Part shown: one piece after another, positions 48,001 through 59,603 of the stretch
How positions within the stretch are numbered: the first letter of the stretch is position 1
Layout: every line of letters starts with the position of its first letter
Origin: Channallabes apus
Taxonomy: Eukaryota > Chordata > Actinopteri > Siluriformes > Clariidae
Assembly: GCA_030522415.1 (NCBI GenBank)
Contig: CM060125.1
Span: forward strand, 2,512,901 to 2,576,900
Reading direction: 5' to 3'
Length of the DNA: 64,000 bases
Notes under the pieces: generated by a model
What the model saw: only the letters and a program-made list of their open reading frames with translations
What the model was told of the DNA's origin: nothing
The model's database searches: none
Program-made: the position numbers and the translations under genes

Positions 48001-50911
48001 TCTAAACTGGTGGCGATTGCAGCAAGCACATTCTATGGCAGTACGAGGTTTAAGTGATCAAATTTTTAAATACAGCATGTAGTTACTTTTTCTTATGATA
48101 TTGCTTTATTTTTGTGAAGATTTTAACTACATTATATTACAATTTTATAAGGGCATGTTAATTTTAAGCCTTTCAAAATACACATTTTACTCCGTGTCCT
48201 TTGTAGGGGGCAGTGGGACTTGCTTTATCCCATTTTCAACCCTTGCCCTCAAATACACTAAGCTTCACATGTATTGGGCAGGAAAGACTGCCAATGCAAT
48301 AACCAGGGACAGATTTTTTAAACTTCGCCAGTCCTTTAAATGACCTTGCCATCCTGGATGACCAGAAAAAAAGAGGATGCTCTTTGGAAGGTCAGGTTTC
48401 TTTTAAACAGAAACCAACAGTCAACAAGGCTGCCTCAATTGATTAAGGTCCCTCAAAGCTGGCAAAGATGTGCAAATGATTCCTTTTACAGGTCAGCGTC
48501 CTGTGCGCCAACGTGAGCCTGGGAAACCAAATCTCACAGGTCGCAGGGCCTTTGTGTTTGCCAGTCCCAGTGGTTTGGTGCTTAATTTTGAAGTCTACAG
48601 GAGTCAAAACACCGTTTTCCTAGGAATTTTTTTTCACCATTTTGGGCTTATTGGGGGTATCAACATGCTCTCAAAAACTTATAAAAATTGGCAGAGATTG
48701 AAATCTGTCTCATCCCTGGGCATGGCTCGGGACCCGAATGATATGAGCGATTTTGCTGTGTAGCTCATACACGCTTGCACGAATGATAGCTCATTGAGCT
48801 AAACAAATTTCACATTGCATGTCATGGGCTCAACTCAACAGGAAGTCAGTTATTTTGTCTGCCAAAACACACACAAAAGAATTCAATACACTCTTCCTAG
48901 GGAATTATGCAATCGACACCAAACCAGGCCTATGTGATCTAAAGACACTGAGGATGCAATTTTTTGATATCTCAAACTTGTCAGCTGTGCTGATGCCTTA
49001 AACACACCAAAAATTGGTTAAGAACCTTCTGTGGAACATCATATTGAGTGACATCACGTTCAGTGACATCACATTGAGTGACATCATAGCTCGGCCTGGG
49101 TGGTGATGGTGCAGGGTGCTAGGGCCTGCTCATTGTTGCTTCCAACTACAGTGGTGTGAAAAACTATTTGCCCCCCTCCTGATTTCTTATTCTTTTGCAT
49201 GTTTGTCATAAAAAATGTTTCTGATCATCAAACACATTTAACTATTAGTCAAAGATAACACAAGTAAACACAAAATGCAGTTTTTAAATGAGGGGTTTTA
49301 TTATTTAGGGAGAAAAAAATCCAAACCTACATGGCCCTGTGTGAAAAAGTAATTGCCCCCTGAACCTAATAACTGGTTGGGCCACCCTTAGCAGCAATAA
49401 CTGCAATCAAGCGTTTGCGATAACTTGCAACGAGTCTTTTACAGCGCTCTGGAGGAATTTTGGCCCACTCATCTTTGCAGAATTGTTGTAATTCAGCTTT
49501 ATTTGAGGGTTTTCTAGCATGAACCGCCTTTTTAAGGTCATGCCACAACATCTCAATAGGATTGAGGTCAGGACTTTGACTAGGCCACTCCAAAGTCTTC
49601 ATTTTGTTTTTCTTCAGCCATTCAGAGGTGGATTTGCTGGTGTGTTTTGGGTCATTGTCCTGCTGCAGCACCCAAGATCGCTTCAGCTTGAGTTGACGAA
49701 CAGATGGCCGGACAATCTCCTTCAGGATTTTTTGGTAGACAGTAAAATTCATGGTTCCATCTATCACAGCAAGCCTTCCAGGTCCTGAAGCAGCAAAACA
49801 ACCCCAGACCATCACACTACCACCACCATATTTTACTGTTGGTATGATGTTCTTTTTCTGAAATGCTGTGTTACTTTTACGCCAGATGTAACGGGACACG
49901 CACCTTCCAAAAAGTTCAACTTTTGTCTTGTCGGTCCACAAGGTATTTTCCCAAAAGTCTTGGCAATCATTGAGATGTTTTTTAGCAAAACTGAGACGAG
50001 CCTTAATGTCCTTTTTGCTTAAAAGTGGTTTGCGCCTTGGAAATCTGCCATGCAGGCTGTTTTTGCCCAGTCTCTTTCTTATGGTGGAGTCGTGAACACT
50101 GACCTTAATTGAGGCAAGTGAGGCCTGCAGTTCTTTAGATGTTCTCCTGGGGTCTTTTGTGGCCTCTCGGATGAGTCGTCTCTGCGCTCTTGGGGTAATT
50201 TTGGTCGGCCGGCCACTCCTGGGAAGGTTCACCACTGTTCCATGTTTTTGCCATTTGTGGATAATGGCTCTCACTGTGGTTCGCTGGAGTCCCAAAGCTT
50301 TAGAAATGGCTTTATAACCTTTACCAGACTGATAGATCTCAATTACTTTTGTTCTCATTTGTTCCTGAATTTCTTTGGATCTTGGCATGATGTCTAGCTT
50401 TTGAGGTGCTTTTGGTCTACTTCTCTGTGTCAGGTAGCTCCTATTTAAGTGATTTCTTGATTGAAACAGGTGTGGCAGTAATCAGGCCTGGGGGTGACTA
50501 CAGAAATTGAACTCAGGTGTGATAAACCACAGTTAAGTCATTTTTTAACAAGGGGGGGTAATCACTTTTTCACACAGGGCCATGTAGATTTGGAGTTTTT
50601 TTTCTCCCTTAATAACGTAAACCTTCATTTAAAAACTGCATTTTGTGTTCAATTATGTTATCTTTAACTAATAGTTAACGGTTTTTGATGAGCAGAAACA
50701 TTTAAGTGTGACAAACATGCAAAAGAATAAGAAATCAGGAAGGGGGCAAATAGTTTTTCACACCACTGTATATTACTTATTATATTATAATTATGTAACT
50801 GTAGTATATATTACTAAATAGATCTAAAATTCATTGTACTTCTATCAACAAAGCAAGACCCAGTGTCCATTACAAGGGTCATGTTATAACTAAGAAATAA
50901 ATGACAGTTTT

Positions 50912-50977
<66 letters not shown>

Positions 50978-53900
50978 GTTAAAAAAGTTTGGAATCATGT
51001 ATGTGGAATTCCAATAAAATTTATTATTGTTTGTGGCTGTAATGTGACAAAATGTGGAAAAGTTCAAGGGGGCCGAATACTTTTGCAAGCCAAGAACCCG
51101 GTGGTCACTCTGTCAGAGGTCCTCTGTGGAGAGAGGAGAACCTTTCAGAAGGACAACCATCTCTGCAGCAATCCACCAATCAGGCCTATATGGTAGAGTG
51201 GCCAGACAGAAGCCACTCCTTAGTAAAAGGCACATGGCAGCCCGTCTGGAGTTTTCCAAAAGACACCTGAAGGACTCTCAGACCATGAGAATTAAAATGC
51301 TCTGGTCTGATGAGACAAAGATTGAACTTTTTGGTGTGAATGCCAAGTGTCATGTTTGGAGGAAACCAGGCACCACTCATCACCAGGGCAATACCATCAC
51401 TACAGTGGAGCATGGTGGTGGCAGCCTCATGCTGAGGAGATTTTTTTCAACGGCAGGAACTGGGAGACTAGTCTGGATATAGGGGAAGATGACTGCAGCA
51501 ATGTACAGAGACATCCTGGATTGAAAACCTGCTCTAGAGCGCTCTTGACCTCAGACTGGGATGACGGTTCATCTTTCAGCAGGACAACGACCCTAAGCAC
51601 ACAGCCAAAATATCAAAGGAGTGGCTTCAGGACAACTCTGTGAATGTCCTTGAGTGGCCCAGCCAGAGCCCAGAATTGAATCCGACTGAACATCTTTGGA
51701 GAGATCTTAAAATGCCTGTCCACTGACGTTTCCCATCCAACCTGAAGGAGCTTGAGAGGCGCTGCAAAGAGGAATGGGCGAAACTGGCCAGGGATAGGTG
51801 TGCCAAGCTTGTGGCACACCTAGATTGAGACTTGCTGCCAAAGGTGCATCGACAAAGTATATATAGTAATATATACACTGTAGTCATCAATGTGGGCACA
51901 TAAATGGTTTATCAACAAAACTCTGGTAGGCAATGGCATTTAAACGATGCTTACTTGGTATTAAGTAGCCCAAAATGTGTCAATAAAAATTTCCTCCTTA
52001 CCATTACACCAACACTAACAGCCTGCACTTTTGATGCAGGTCCCTTTTTTTTTTTCACCAAAATTGCAGAAGGTGTGCTGTGGTATATGGCCTAAGCCGT
52101 CATTCGTCCTGTAAGTTGTGATGTGGGGCCTTCATGGATTCTGGGGAATTTGAAGGCCAAGTCTTCTTGTGTTCCTCATTGTTCAACCATTTTTGCAGCA
52201 ATGCAGGGTCCATTATCATGCTGAAAGAAGTCACTGCCATTGTTTCCGTGAAAGGGGTTCTTTGTATACAGCAGTGTTTAGGTGGGTGATGTGCAACAAA
52301 GAAAGGTCTACCTAAGATTTCCCAGAAGAACATTGCCCAACGCATAACACACGCATTTTTCCCGTAGTGCATTATGGAGTTCACATCCACCTGACCTACC
52401 ACATGGTGTTAAAGAAAAAAGATGATTCATTAGACCACCAGCTTTTTCCATTGCTCTATAAATAATTGATCAATATGCTGACCCTGACCAGTCTGCACCT
52501 ACAGTATAGCTGAGATGCACTTTGTGTTCTGACACATTTTTGTCAGAGCCAGTGTGAACTTTATCAGCAATTTAACCGAGAGTAGCTCGTCTATCGGATG
52601 AATTTACATTGGCCAGCCTTCACTCATGTGTATCAGTGTGCCTTGGCCGCAAAAGATCATTTTTGCAGATTTACCGGTTTTGCCCATTTTTTTCTGCCTT
52701 CAGGGACAAAATATTCACTTGCTGCCTAATATATCCGACCCTCTTCCAGATGCCACTGTATCAAGATAAACAATATTATTCACGTCATAGTACAGTATTC
52801 TCCAAAAATATGTTCATATTTTTTTAGATATACCATATCAATATTACACATCACATTTCAAGTCTTTTTTGTTTTAAGTTTAACGATTATGGCTTACAGC
52901 TCATGAAAGTTAAAAAAAAAAAAACAGTATCTAAAAAATATTTAATGTATACTAAATGGATGGTTACAGAGTATAATTTCATATTATTGAAACACAACAC
53001 ACAAAATAGTTTAGTTCTTAATATAAATGCCAGTTATAGTCAGCATTTGCAGCCTTAGTATGAGGGGATGAATGGTTGGTAATTAATGATGATTTCTTTT
53101 TCCATACTGTGTTCACTTAAAAGTGGAGTCTAAGGATATTGAAATGAAAGCAATTCTGGACAAAGAGGAGTGTGTAATAGAAGCAATGAGACAGAAAATG
53201 AAGGACCAGGAGAAAGAAAAGCAAAGTGAAGTTATAAAGATGCAAATGGAGGTATGTACATCAGATGCTTCTTCTTTACAGGTGCTGTAGTGTTCAGTTA
53301 CATATTTCATGTCTTTTAATTGCACAATTTTTTTTATTCCTACATGAATAAGCTTATCTGCTAATTACACAGCCCTGTGCCATTTGTAACATTTTGGCTT
53401 ATTTGATTTAGAAAACCATGCATCCCAAGTGAAGCTTAATTTTTATCTGAAGAAGTGGATATAACACTGATACCATTTCTCTAACTCAGTTTAGGGTTTA
53501 CCCTTTGCACACTCACATTTCAGTGGGGAAGGAAATGGACACATTACATTCAAACTTAATGTAACTTAACACGTAGATCCAGCTTTATTCCTTTGAGGTT
53601 TAAAAGTAGGGGAAATGGAGCTGAGTAACTGAATAATATTTCTGTTATAAATTTGTTTAGTATGGATTTGTGTAAAAAGTCAATAGCTGAGGTACAGTAT
53701 GCACCCACTTGGAAATTCAACCACATCTTATAAATTCAAAAGGCAGCAAAATAACAGTTGCAGTGGCAAAATCTGGTTCAGCAATTCTGGTCTAGCGGTT
53801 TTATGTTTTTACACTTTGTTCATTTTTATTCCACAGTTTTAATTGAATTCTTAAATGTGATTGGTCTGAAGGTGGGTGTTAATTTTCTATTAACAATTTG

Positions 53901-56808
53901 GGTCGAGGATCGTCCGGCGTCTTGACGGACAGCTAATTGGATCCTCCGGCTCAGTGCTGGTGAATTTATTTTATTTTTATTTTTTATTTTTTGGGTCTTC
54001 CACTTAACTTTTTTGTTCCATAACCCTCAGGATCATTTAAGAAATTCCAAATGACTGTCTTACTGCATCCCACCTCAGCAGCGACGGCACGCTGTGAGAG
54101 ACACTGCTTATGCAGTTCAACAACCCGACCACGTTCAAAAAGGGAGAGTTTGTTTGCCATCTTTGCACAGATTTTTTAATTTAGGCTTTTAAAGGCATGT
54201 GGTCCTAAAATTTTGATCAGCTGTAAAACAGCCGTTTCAGTTTAATCGTTGTTTTCATTAAATTGAATGCTCAAAAAATGTTTTGTCTCATTCCCATTTC
54301 TTCTTGCTGCATGTTGAAGCTCTACTTGGAACCTTGTTAAGATCCAACCGTGCAAAATATGATTTTTTTTTTGTTGTTGCCCTTTTGATCGGGACTGTAT
54401 ATTTTTATTTCTATAGTACCAGATGCTTAACAGTGACTTAACCAGGTTACAGGTAAAGTGTGGACAGTAACAATTGAAAAGCGTCAGAGCATAGTACTGC
54501 ATCACAGCTTGCTCAGACAAGTCAGAGTGCCATGCTGACACCTGTCGATTGCCGAAGCCACCTATAATGGGCATGTGAGCATGTTGTCCAATTATTCATA
54601 GAGCAGTGGAAAAATCTAGTGGTATGATGCATCATGTTTTCTTTTACATCATGTGAATGGCCAGGCACATGTGTGTTGCTTACTTGTGGAAGAGATGGCA
54701 CCAGGATGCACTGAGGGAAGGAGCCAAGCTGACAGAGGCAATGTTCAAACACTGGATTTCACCTAAAAGCAGTGGCCTCTTTCAGCAGGATAATGCTCTC
54801 TGGCACAAAAACGTTTACACGACAGTAGGCTGAGGAACATGACTGAGAGTTCATGGTGTTGACTTGGCTTCTAAATTGCGCAGGTCTGAATTTGATTGTG
54901 CATTTTTGGGATGTCCTTGACAAACAAGTACAATCCATGAAGGCCCAACCCAAAAACCTACAGGACTTAAAGGATCTGCTGATCTTAGTGCCAGATCCCA
55001 CAGCTTGTGGAGGTCTTGCGGAGTCCATGCCGTGATGAATCGGAGCTGTTTTGGTGGCATTATGGGATATACCTACACAATATTAGTTAAGTGGTTTTAA
55101 TGTTGTGGCTAATAGGTGTATATGGTGGACATGTCACGTAAACTAAAGCTAATAATAAATGGGTATTTTAAAGTGTTTAGCTGTGGGAAAAAATATAACC
55201 TTTGCTTTGATGAACCTTTCCATGAAAATTATATTTATTTAATATACAGTATGTGAAAGAAGACTTTAGTCAGTGAAAGTGCTTTGAGGTAAAGCTGTAC
55301 GTTAAGTTTTTTTGCTAAATTAGAGGTCTTTAGGACAGAATTATTTTTTTTTTTCCTATGACAAGCTGCATTTTTCATTCTTAAAGTTAAGTTAAGGATT
55401 TGCTGTTTTAAGAATATTGTCAACCTCACGCTGGTGAATCTGTTCAATCACACCACCCCATAATTTATTATTTTCATACAGTAACATGATAATAATGTAT
55501 TTCTTTATTATCATAAAGACAAGTATCTCACCCTTTATTTATAAAAAAAAAAAAAAAAAGAATAATAATGAGAAATCAGTATAATTATTTAAAAATACTA
55601 ACCAAAAAGTTCATGAAGGGGGAGGATGTAGCTTTGGTGTTTTGACTGGCTAAAATGATCTCTATCTGTAAATAATATACATTTCTTTTTTTCTTGTACT
55701 GTAGTTCAGTGCTAAGCTTGCGAGGGCTCAGACTCTGACAGTAAAGAGCCAGCTCCAGCCACAAGTATCTGGGGTCATACCTAAACAAATCTTTAAAAGA
55801 GTAAGTTGTTATTTCTTCTTCTTTTTTGTTTAACAGCGGTTAAAATCCAGTAGGTTTAGTTACCAAACGTAGATTTAGCTGGAGTTCATAACCACCACTT
55901 ATAGATTTCCCTCTCCTCAGCTTCACTGCCGTTTAAAGATGACTTTCCAGTCCAGTCTTCCTCGAGAAAAAAAGAAAAAAAAAACACACATTAAGTTCCT
56001 CTGTTCCTGATCAGTGACTCACCATTCTAAAAGAGTTTTAACATTGCCTTCTAACCTCCCTAGTTCTTGGAGCTGTGCCATCATATCTAGCCTCTCCTGC
56101 ATATTATTCCTGCATGAGAACAGTATATGCTACATAAGCACTTACTGTATACTGTAAGTAAGCTATTAGTTTACAAGGAATATGCTGTATGAGACCTAAA
56201 GATTGCAGCAACCAAATTTGTCTTGTGCCAGTATGTGTGCAGAAGTGCTATCTTAGTCATACAAAAATGCATGCAAAAAATTATGTACACACTCTTAATG
56301 CACAAATAGATCGAACTTTATAATACAGATTTTTGTTTCACAAAGCATTTTCAAAAAGGAGCATTATTGTATATCATGAATCTCAACAAAATAGCATATA
56401 ATATTGAAGGTGGTATCTGGGGTCAGTATAGCTTGCAAAACTGTTTATAAATAATTTATTGATACTGTAAGTTATGATACTGTTATCGTATCCAATTATT
56501 CCAAACTGTTCCCAAGCTGGCCCTGGCCCACAGGGGCTGTATGTTTTGATACCCCTGTTATACGCAGCCTTTAATCTTGTACAGGGCAAGTCATAGTCCA
56601 GAAAATTCAGTTTGTGTTATGGTAAATGTTATTTTAAGCCATTTCAGTGTCAGTGACTACATGCAATCCTGTTCATCTTCAGAAGCTGCAGTTTCTGCAG
56701 GAGGAGAAGAACAAAGAGATTGAGACTCTGCGTCAGAGAGTTAAAGAGCTGGAGCAGCAAAGCCTGCGCACCTTCTCCGAGCCCCGCCTAAAGAGAAGGA
56801 AAATCTGA
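42084..56808 (+). CDS. ccdc152: Coiled-coil domain-containing protein 152
   Basis: Coding exons: 42084-42143, 42303-42408, 46461-46529, 46633-46697, 47608-47710, 53124-53251, 55705-55800, 56683-56808. All phases agree; the product is 250 residues, close to the human CCDC152 length (254). The protein is almost wholly charged helical coiled coil, with no signal peptide or membrane segment. Landmarks are [14 protein letters not shown] at the N-terminus, [30 protein letters not shown], a [10 protein letters not shown] stretch, and a C-terminal [19 protein letters not shown] followed by a basic tail RLKRRKI. Its cellular role is not established and I infer none. It lies 1.27 kb downstream of ghr on the same strand, the same neighbour order as human GHR-CCDC152. 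Introns hold hAT and piggyBac remains, Tc1-like copies and a SINE. Confidence 0.93.
42485..43045. mobile_element. hAT-like non-autonomous element
   Basis: The ends tagtgaagtgtcgttc and aacttcccatcacta show internal gttcattc/gaatga symmetry. The flanking octamers tatcttac and tattttat match at six positions. Inside, 42710-42830 encodes a relic of a LINE reverse-transcriptase C-terminus ([16 protein letters not shown]). In CCDC152 intron 2. Confidence 0.6.
43057..43170 (-). mobile_element. Terminal fragment of Tc1-like family H
   Basis: The segment acactcatcgtccagtttattaggtaca... is the terminus of the same repeat whose opposite orientation ends near 61132. Confidence 0.5.
43718..44076 (-). 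mobile_element. Older SINE S1 copy
   Basis: The same layout as other S1 copies, with many substitutions and a damaged B-box region (gacaggaatcgagcctagag). Confidence 0.8.
44700..44900. mobile_element. Tc1-like family H fragment
   Basis: cagcagaagaccatagtagg and ctgatctggtcttctgctgt match the family H repeat at 24557 and 60565. Non-coding. Confidence 0.45.
45269..46310. mobile_element. hAT-like element with perfect 16-bp TIRs
   Basis: The left end tagggctgcacgatat and the complement of the right end are identical. Sub-terminal atatcg and cgataa motifs are dense. It is 1042 bases with no transposase; the middle is GC-richer (45470-45800). No matching 8-bp flanks were seen. In CCDC152 intron 2. 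Confidence 0.8.
46860..47250. mobile_element. Tc1-like fossil (family G)
   Basis: Shares cacaatttgagtcttggaat, ccacataatattgctgagct and gctccctagcaaactaaagc with the family-G piece at 20111-20530. In CCDC152 intron 4. Confidence 0.55.
47820..49095 (+). mobile_element. piggyBac-like element remains
   Basis: Plus-strand fragments encode pieces of a DDE_Tnp_1_7-type transposase. 48200-48340 has [14 protein letters not shown] and [13 protein letters not shown]. 48470-48610 has [20 protein letters not shown] and [16 protein letters not shown]. Several stops and frameshifts separate them. Ends were not identified. In CCDC152 intron 5. Confidence 0.75.
49149..50768 (-). mobile_element. Tc1-like transposon, family A copy 3
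   Basis: A complete element of 1620 bases with cagtggtgtgaaaaactatt inverted termini and TA on each side (49147-49148, 50769-50770). Opposite in orientation to CCDC152. Confidence 0.96.
49366..50388 (-). CDS. Tc1-like transposase, uninterrupted (340 aa)
   Basis: A cut-and-paste transposase of the Tc1/mariner superfamily. The single open frame has the usual length for the family. The N-terminal paired-like bipartite helix-turn-helix domain contains [14 protein letters not shown] and a GRP-type linker ([12 protein letters not shown]). The DDE domain has first Asp in [12 protein letters not shown], second Asp in [11 protein letters not shown] and Glu in [11 protein letters not shown], with 34 residues between the last two (DD34E). 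Unlike copies 1 and 2, it is unbroken. The residue after the first catalytic Asp is Lys, where copy 2 and the family have Glu, and SNP-like changes give MNFTV and KEIVRP. So it may be translatable but not necessarily active. ATG chosen because [10 protein letters not shown] is shared by all three copies. Confidence 0.93.
   Translation of the reverse strand: MPRSKEIQEQMRTKVIEIYQSGKGYKAISKALGLQRTTVRAIIHKWQKHGTVVNLPRSGRPTKITPRAQRRLIREATKDPRRTSKELQASLASIKVSVHDSTIRKRLGKNSLHGRFPRRKPLLSKKDIKARLSFAKKHLNDCQDFWENTLWTDKTKVELFGRCVSRYIWRKSNTAFQKKNIIPTVKYGGGSVMVWGCFAASGPGRLAVIDGTMNFTVYQKILKEIVRPSVRQLKLKRSWVLQQDNDPKHTSKSTSEWLKKNKMKTLEWPSQSPDLNPIEMLWHDLKKAVHARKPSNKAELQQFCKDEWAKIPPERCKRLVASYRKRLIAVIAAKGGPTSY
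50917..50971. repeat. (TA)n microsatellite
   Basis: About 55 bases of TA in CCDC152 intron 5. Confidence 0.95.
50982..51092 (-). mobile_element. Tc1 family B terminal fragment
   Basis: ggaatcatgtatgtggaatt through tacttttgcaagcc matches the end of the family B element at 30793. It runs directly into sequence of another family at 51093. Confidence 0.7.
51093..51865 (+). pseudogene. Tc1-like transposase remnant (family C)
   Basis: Broken plus-strand pieces include [16 protein letters not shown], the [15 protein letters not shown] segment (aacgaccctaagcacacagc), a [19 protein letters not shown] segment and [16 protein letters not shown]. Several frameshifts and stops separate them. The N-terminal DNA-binding region is missing. 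Confidence 0.8.
52100..52760 (-). mobile_element. Tc1-like fossil (family F)
   Basis: Antisense transposase text such as ggggaatttgaaggccaagt and gtagctcgtctatcggatga, and the end cacttgctgcctaatatatc. The same family as 516-835, 36618-36970 and 54510-55125. In CCDC152 intron 5. Confidence 0.55.
53990..54350 (-). mobile_element. Tc1-like fossil (family I), transposase N-terminus
   Basis: Minus-strand translation of 54160-54010 reads [20 protein letters not shown] and then an HTH-like [15 protein letters not shown]. This is the DNA-binding start of a Tc1-like transposase; the rest is absent. A second copy is at 58350-58500. In CCDC152 intron 6. Confidence 0.7.
54510..55125 (+). mobile_element. 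Tc1-like fossil (family F), 3' part
   Basis: The segment gagtgccatgctgacacctg through ggttttaatgttgtggctaa holds the C-terminal transposase region and right terminus, with several frame breaks and an internal deletion. It ends aataggtgtata. Confidence 0.7.
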
Positions 56809-56953
56809 CCAGTTGTCAGAAAACCAGACACAGCATTTCACATATACAGCGCAATGTTCCTTAACACAATACTACATGATATATTGTGTGACAGTTTGAA
56901 ATTGTTTGTCTGGTTTTGCATTCAATTATATGAAAAGTTGTATTGCAGAACCT

Positions 56954-56959
56954 AATAAA
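56954..56959 (+). terminator. ccdc152: CCDC152 polyadenylation signal AATAAA
   Basis: AATAAA 146 bases after the stop codon. It is followed by a GT-rich stretch (cagtgcatgt), a plausible 3' end. Confidence 0.5.
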
Positions 56960-57559
56960 CACTTGCTCAGTGCATGTCAAAGCCTACTGTATAATCTCGT
57001 CATTATTTCATATGTACACACATCCATAGCCAAACGTTTTAAGATTGACACGAATATTAATTTTCACGAAGTCTGCTTCAGTGTTTTCAGATCTTTTTGT
57101 TAGATTTTAGTATGGTATATTGAAGTATAATTCAGTGTTTCATAAATACCGGTATATTGATGGCCGCCCAAGTGTATTTGCAGACCCTTTTTAAAAATCT
57201 GACCAGGATGCCGGCTGCTATCAATTAATTAGTAGCGGACAGTAGGGTTGCAGAATATTGGAAAAAACTGACATTGCAATATATCTTTTTCTTGTGATAT
57301 GAAGAAATAAAGGAATAATCATCAGATATCTTGAATTGCTTAAAAAAATTATAATTTATAATTCTAGAATTTTGTAGGCATGTTCATAGAAAATAAATAT
57401 GATATAAAAAAAAAAATAACAGTAATAAAAGTGTAGTGTTGTAAGAACTGCTTCAAAATGCCAAAAGAAGAAAAAGGAGCAAGAGACAAAAAGTAAAGGA
57501 ATTTACAAATGCATTTGTGAAGGCAATTTATTGAAAGCATTAAACTCAAACAGACTGCT

Positions 57560-58640
57560 CATCAGCTGATCAAAAGTTTAACCACAGCCTAAACACTAAA
57601 AGTGTCAAAAAGGACTTCGTAGTGATTAGCACCACTGTTCTTGTTGATAGCTTCAAAACACTTGTTCCGGCATGCTCGATGCAGCTTTTTCCAGGAGGCT
57701 GGTAGGAACGTTGCTCCATGTGGTGAAGATGGCTTCATGAAGGGCAACACAGTCTGGAATTAATGTCCGTTTTTTGTAAACGTCCATCCATCCCCAGACA
57801 GTTGTGAAGTGCAGCATTGTCCTGTTAAAAGACCCAGTCATTACCACACAGATCAGTCAAGAAGGATCTCCGCTGCAACATGTCCACTTAGCCAGCCACC
57901 GTTTGATGCCCCTGCATAACCTGAAGCTCCATTTTCCCATTAAAGGAAAAAGCAGACCAGATCATGATGGAGCCTCCTCCACTGTGCCGTGTAGAAAACC
58001 AGTGGAATCTCCTTGTCATGCCAGTATTGTTGGAAGCGATCAGGACCATCCAGATAAACTTTTTTTCTCGTCACTTGATTTCTTTTTTTTTTTTTTTGCG
58101 GGGGCACTGGTGGCTCAGTGGTACAGTAGGTGTTTCGCCTGCCATGCGGAAGGCCCGGGTTCGATTCCCAGCCAGTGCCCGAACCCCCCAGCCACTGGAT
58201 CCCAAGCCCGGATAAAATGGGAGGGTTGCGTCAGGAAGGGCATCCGGCGTAAAACCTGTGCCAAGTTGTTGTGTGGACTGGATATTCCGCTGTGGCGACC
58301 CCTTGCCAGGAGCAGCCGAAAGACCAACAACAACTTGATTTTTTTTTTTGCCCCATAATGCTCAGGATTTTTAAGAAATTTAAAATGACTTACTGGGTCC
58401 GACCTCGAGCGCGTTGAGAGCCCTTGCTTGTGCAACTCAGCAATCGTGCCACATTTAAAAACAGAAAGCTTTTTTGCTTTTGCCACCATGAGATTATGAC
58501 CGTGTGACTGCCTGAAGGACAATGACATTAAAGCCATATTTTTGCAGATTTCAACGTTTGATTAGCTGATGAACAGCCTATTTGGGTTTAACAGATAGCA
58601 CAGTTTCATAAGATCAAGTATTTTTATGGTTGTTTTTAGA
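57560..58640 (-). pseudogene. Tc1-like transposase remnant (family I) split by a SINE
   Basis: On minus, 58500-58350 encodes FKCGTIAELHKQGLS...FLKNPEHYGAKK, 58070-57980 a region with RFQQYWHDKEI, and 57847-57653 the C-terminus NVPTSLLEKAASSMPEQVF. An S2 SINE sits right after the GAKK segment. Confidence 0.75.
58097..58330 (+). mobile_element. SINE family S2, full length
   Basis: tRNA-like head with gtggctcagtggtacagtag (A box) and gggttcgattccc (B box), body gataaaatgggagggttgcg and ccgctgtggcgacccc. It is flanked by a long T-rich duplication beginning acttgatt (58073 and 58333). Confidence 0.85.
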
Positions 58641-59271
58641 TGTTTCTGTAACTAATAATAACAATAATAATAATATGCACATTTTTAATTGTGTGTTTTT
58701 TGCGACATAATTTCCATATTCCGGGAGAAGTAAGTTTGAAACTGTTTGACTGGAGAGTGTGTGCGACCATCTGTACGGCCTTCTTATTGTCTTTACAGCA
58801 GCATTTACTGCCTCTTCTTACACCACACTACAGTTAATCGATCGCGGATGGCAGATTGACAGATTTTTAAAAAGGGTGCACATACATACTTGGGTGGCCA
58901 TCAGTATACTTATTTTTTATATATTTAACTGACTGTTACAACAAGTTGCAACCAATAGTCTATTTCCATTAAAACTATGCAATTAATATTTAACTAATCA
59001 GGATAATGATTAGTCTTTACTATGATGTTTGTGCGAGAAAAGTTAAACTTTTTCCTCATAAAATAATGCTTACTGTATTTGAGGATCAAACTGATGGGCT
59101 AGTAATGGATTTGCTATTTGGTGTCACCAGTTGTATAAACATAATCACTATGCACTAAGTTGATTTGTATCCAGTCACATACTATATTTGTCAAATGATT
59201 AGTTTGACTTTATTTATTAGTCAAAATTATTTATTAGTCAAATTAGTTTATAATAATAAGTATTTATATCA

Positions 59272-59540
59272 GGTGGCACGGTGGCTTTGTGGTTAGCACT
59301 GTGAGCTCACACCCCCAGGGTCAAAGGTTCAAGTCCCACCTTCTGGTCTCTGTGAAGGGAGTTTCCATGTTCTCTCCATTAGCCCAATTGGCATCTCATA
59401 TTGCCTGTAGTGTGTGTGTGTGTGTGTGCATGCCCTATGATGGATTGGCACTCTGTGTAGGGTGTGCCCTGCCTACTATTTTGCGTCCCTGGAGATAGGC
59501 TTCATGCCTCTCGTGACATTTTCAGAGTTAGTGATATACA
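59272..59540 (+). mobile_element. Diverged SINE S1 copy
   Basis: ggtggcacggtggctttgtg head, an altered B box (ggttcaagtccca), a (GT)n tract and a gatggattggcactctg body. Confidence 0.75.
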
Positions 59541-59603
59541 GTCATGTTCAAAGGTTAGTACTTCCTCTTTTAATTCTGTGTTTTTGTGTAAAATAACAAC
59601 ATA

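Larger units (their letters stand above)
57153..58909. mobile_element. Large TIR element with nested fossils
   Basis: The left arm gtatattgatggccgcccaa...accctttttaaaaatctgac (57153-57242) and right arm (58825-58909) are inverted over about 85 bases. Between them lie a hAT-type terminal fragment (57243-57310, tagggttgcagaatattgg), Tc1-like family I (about 57560-58640) and an S2 SINE. No own coding region. Confidence 0.65.
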
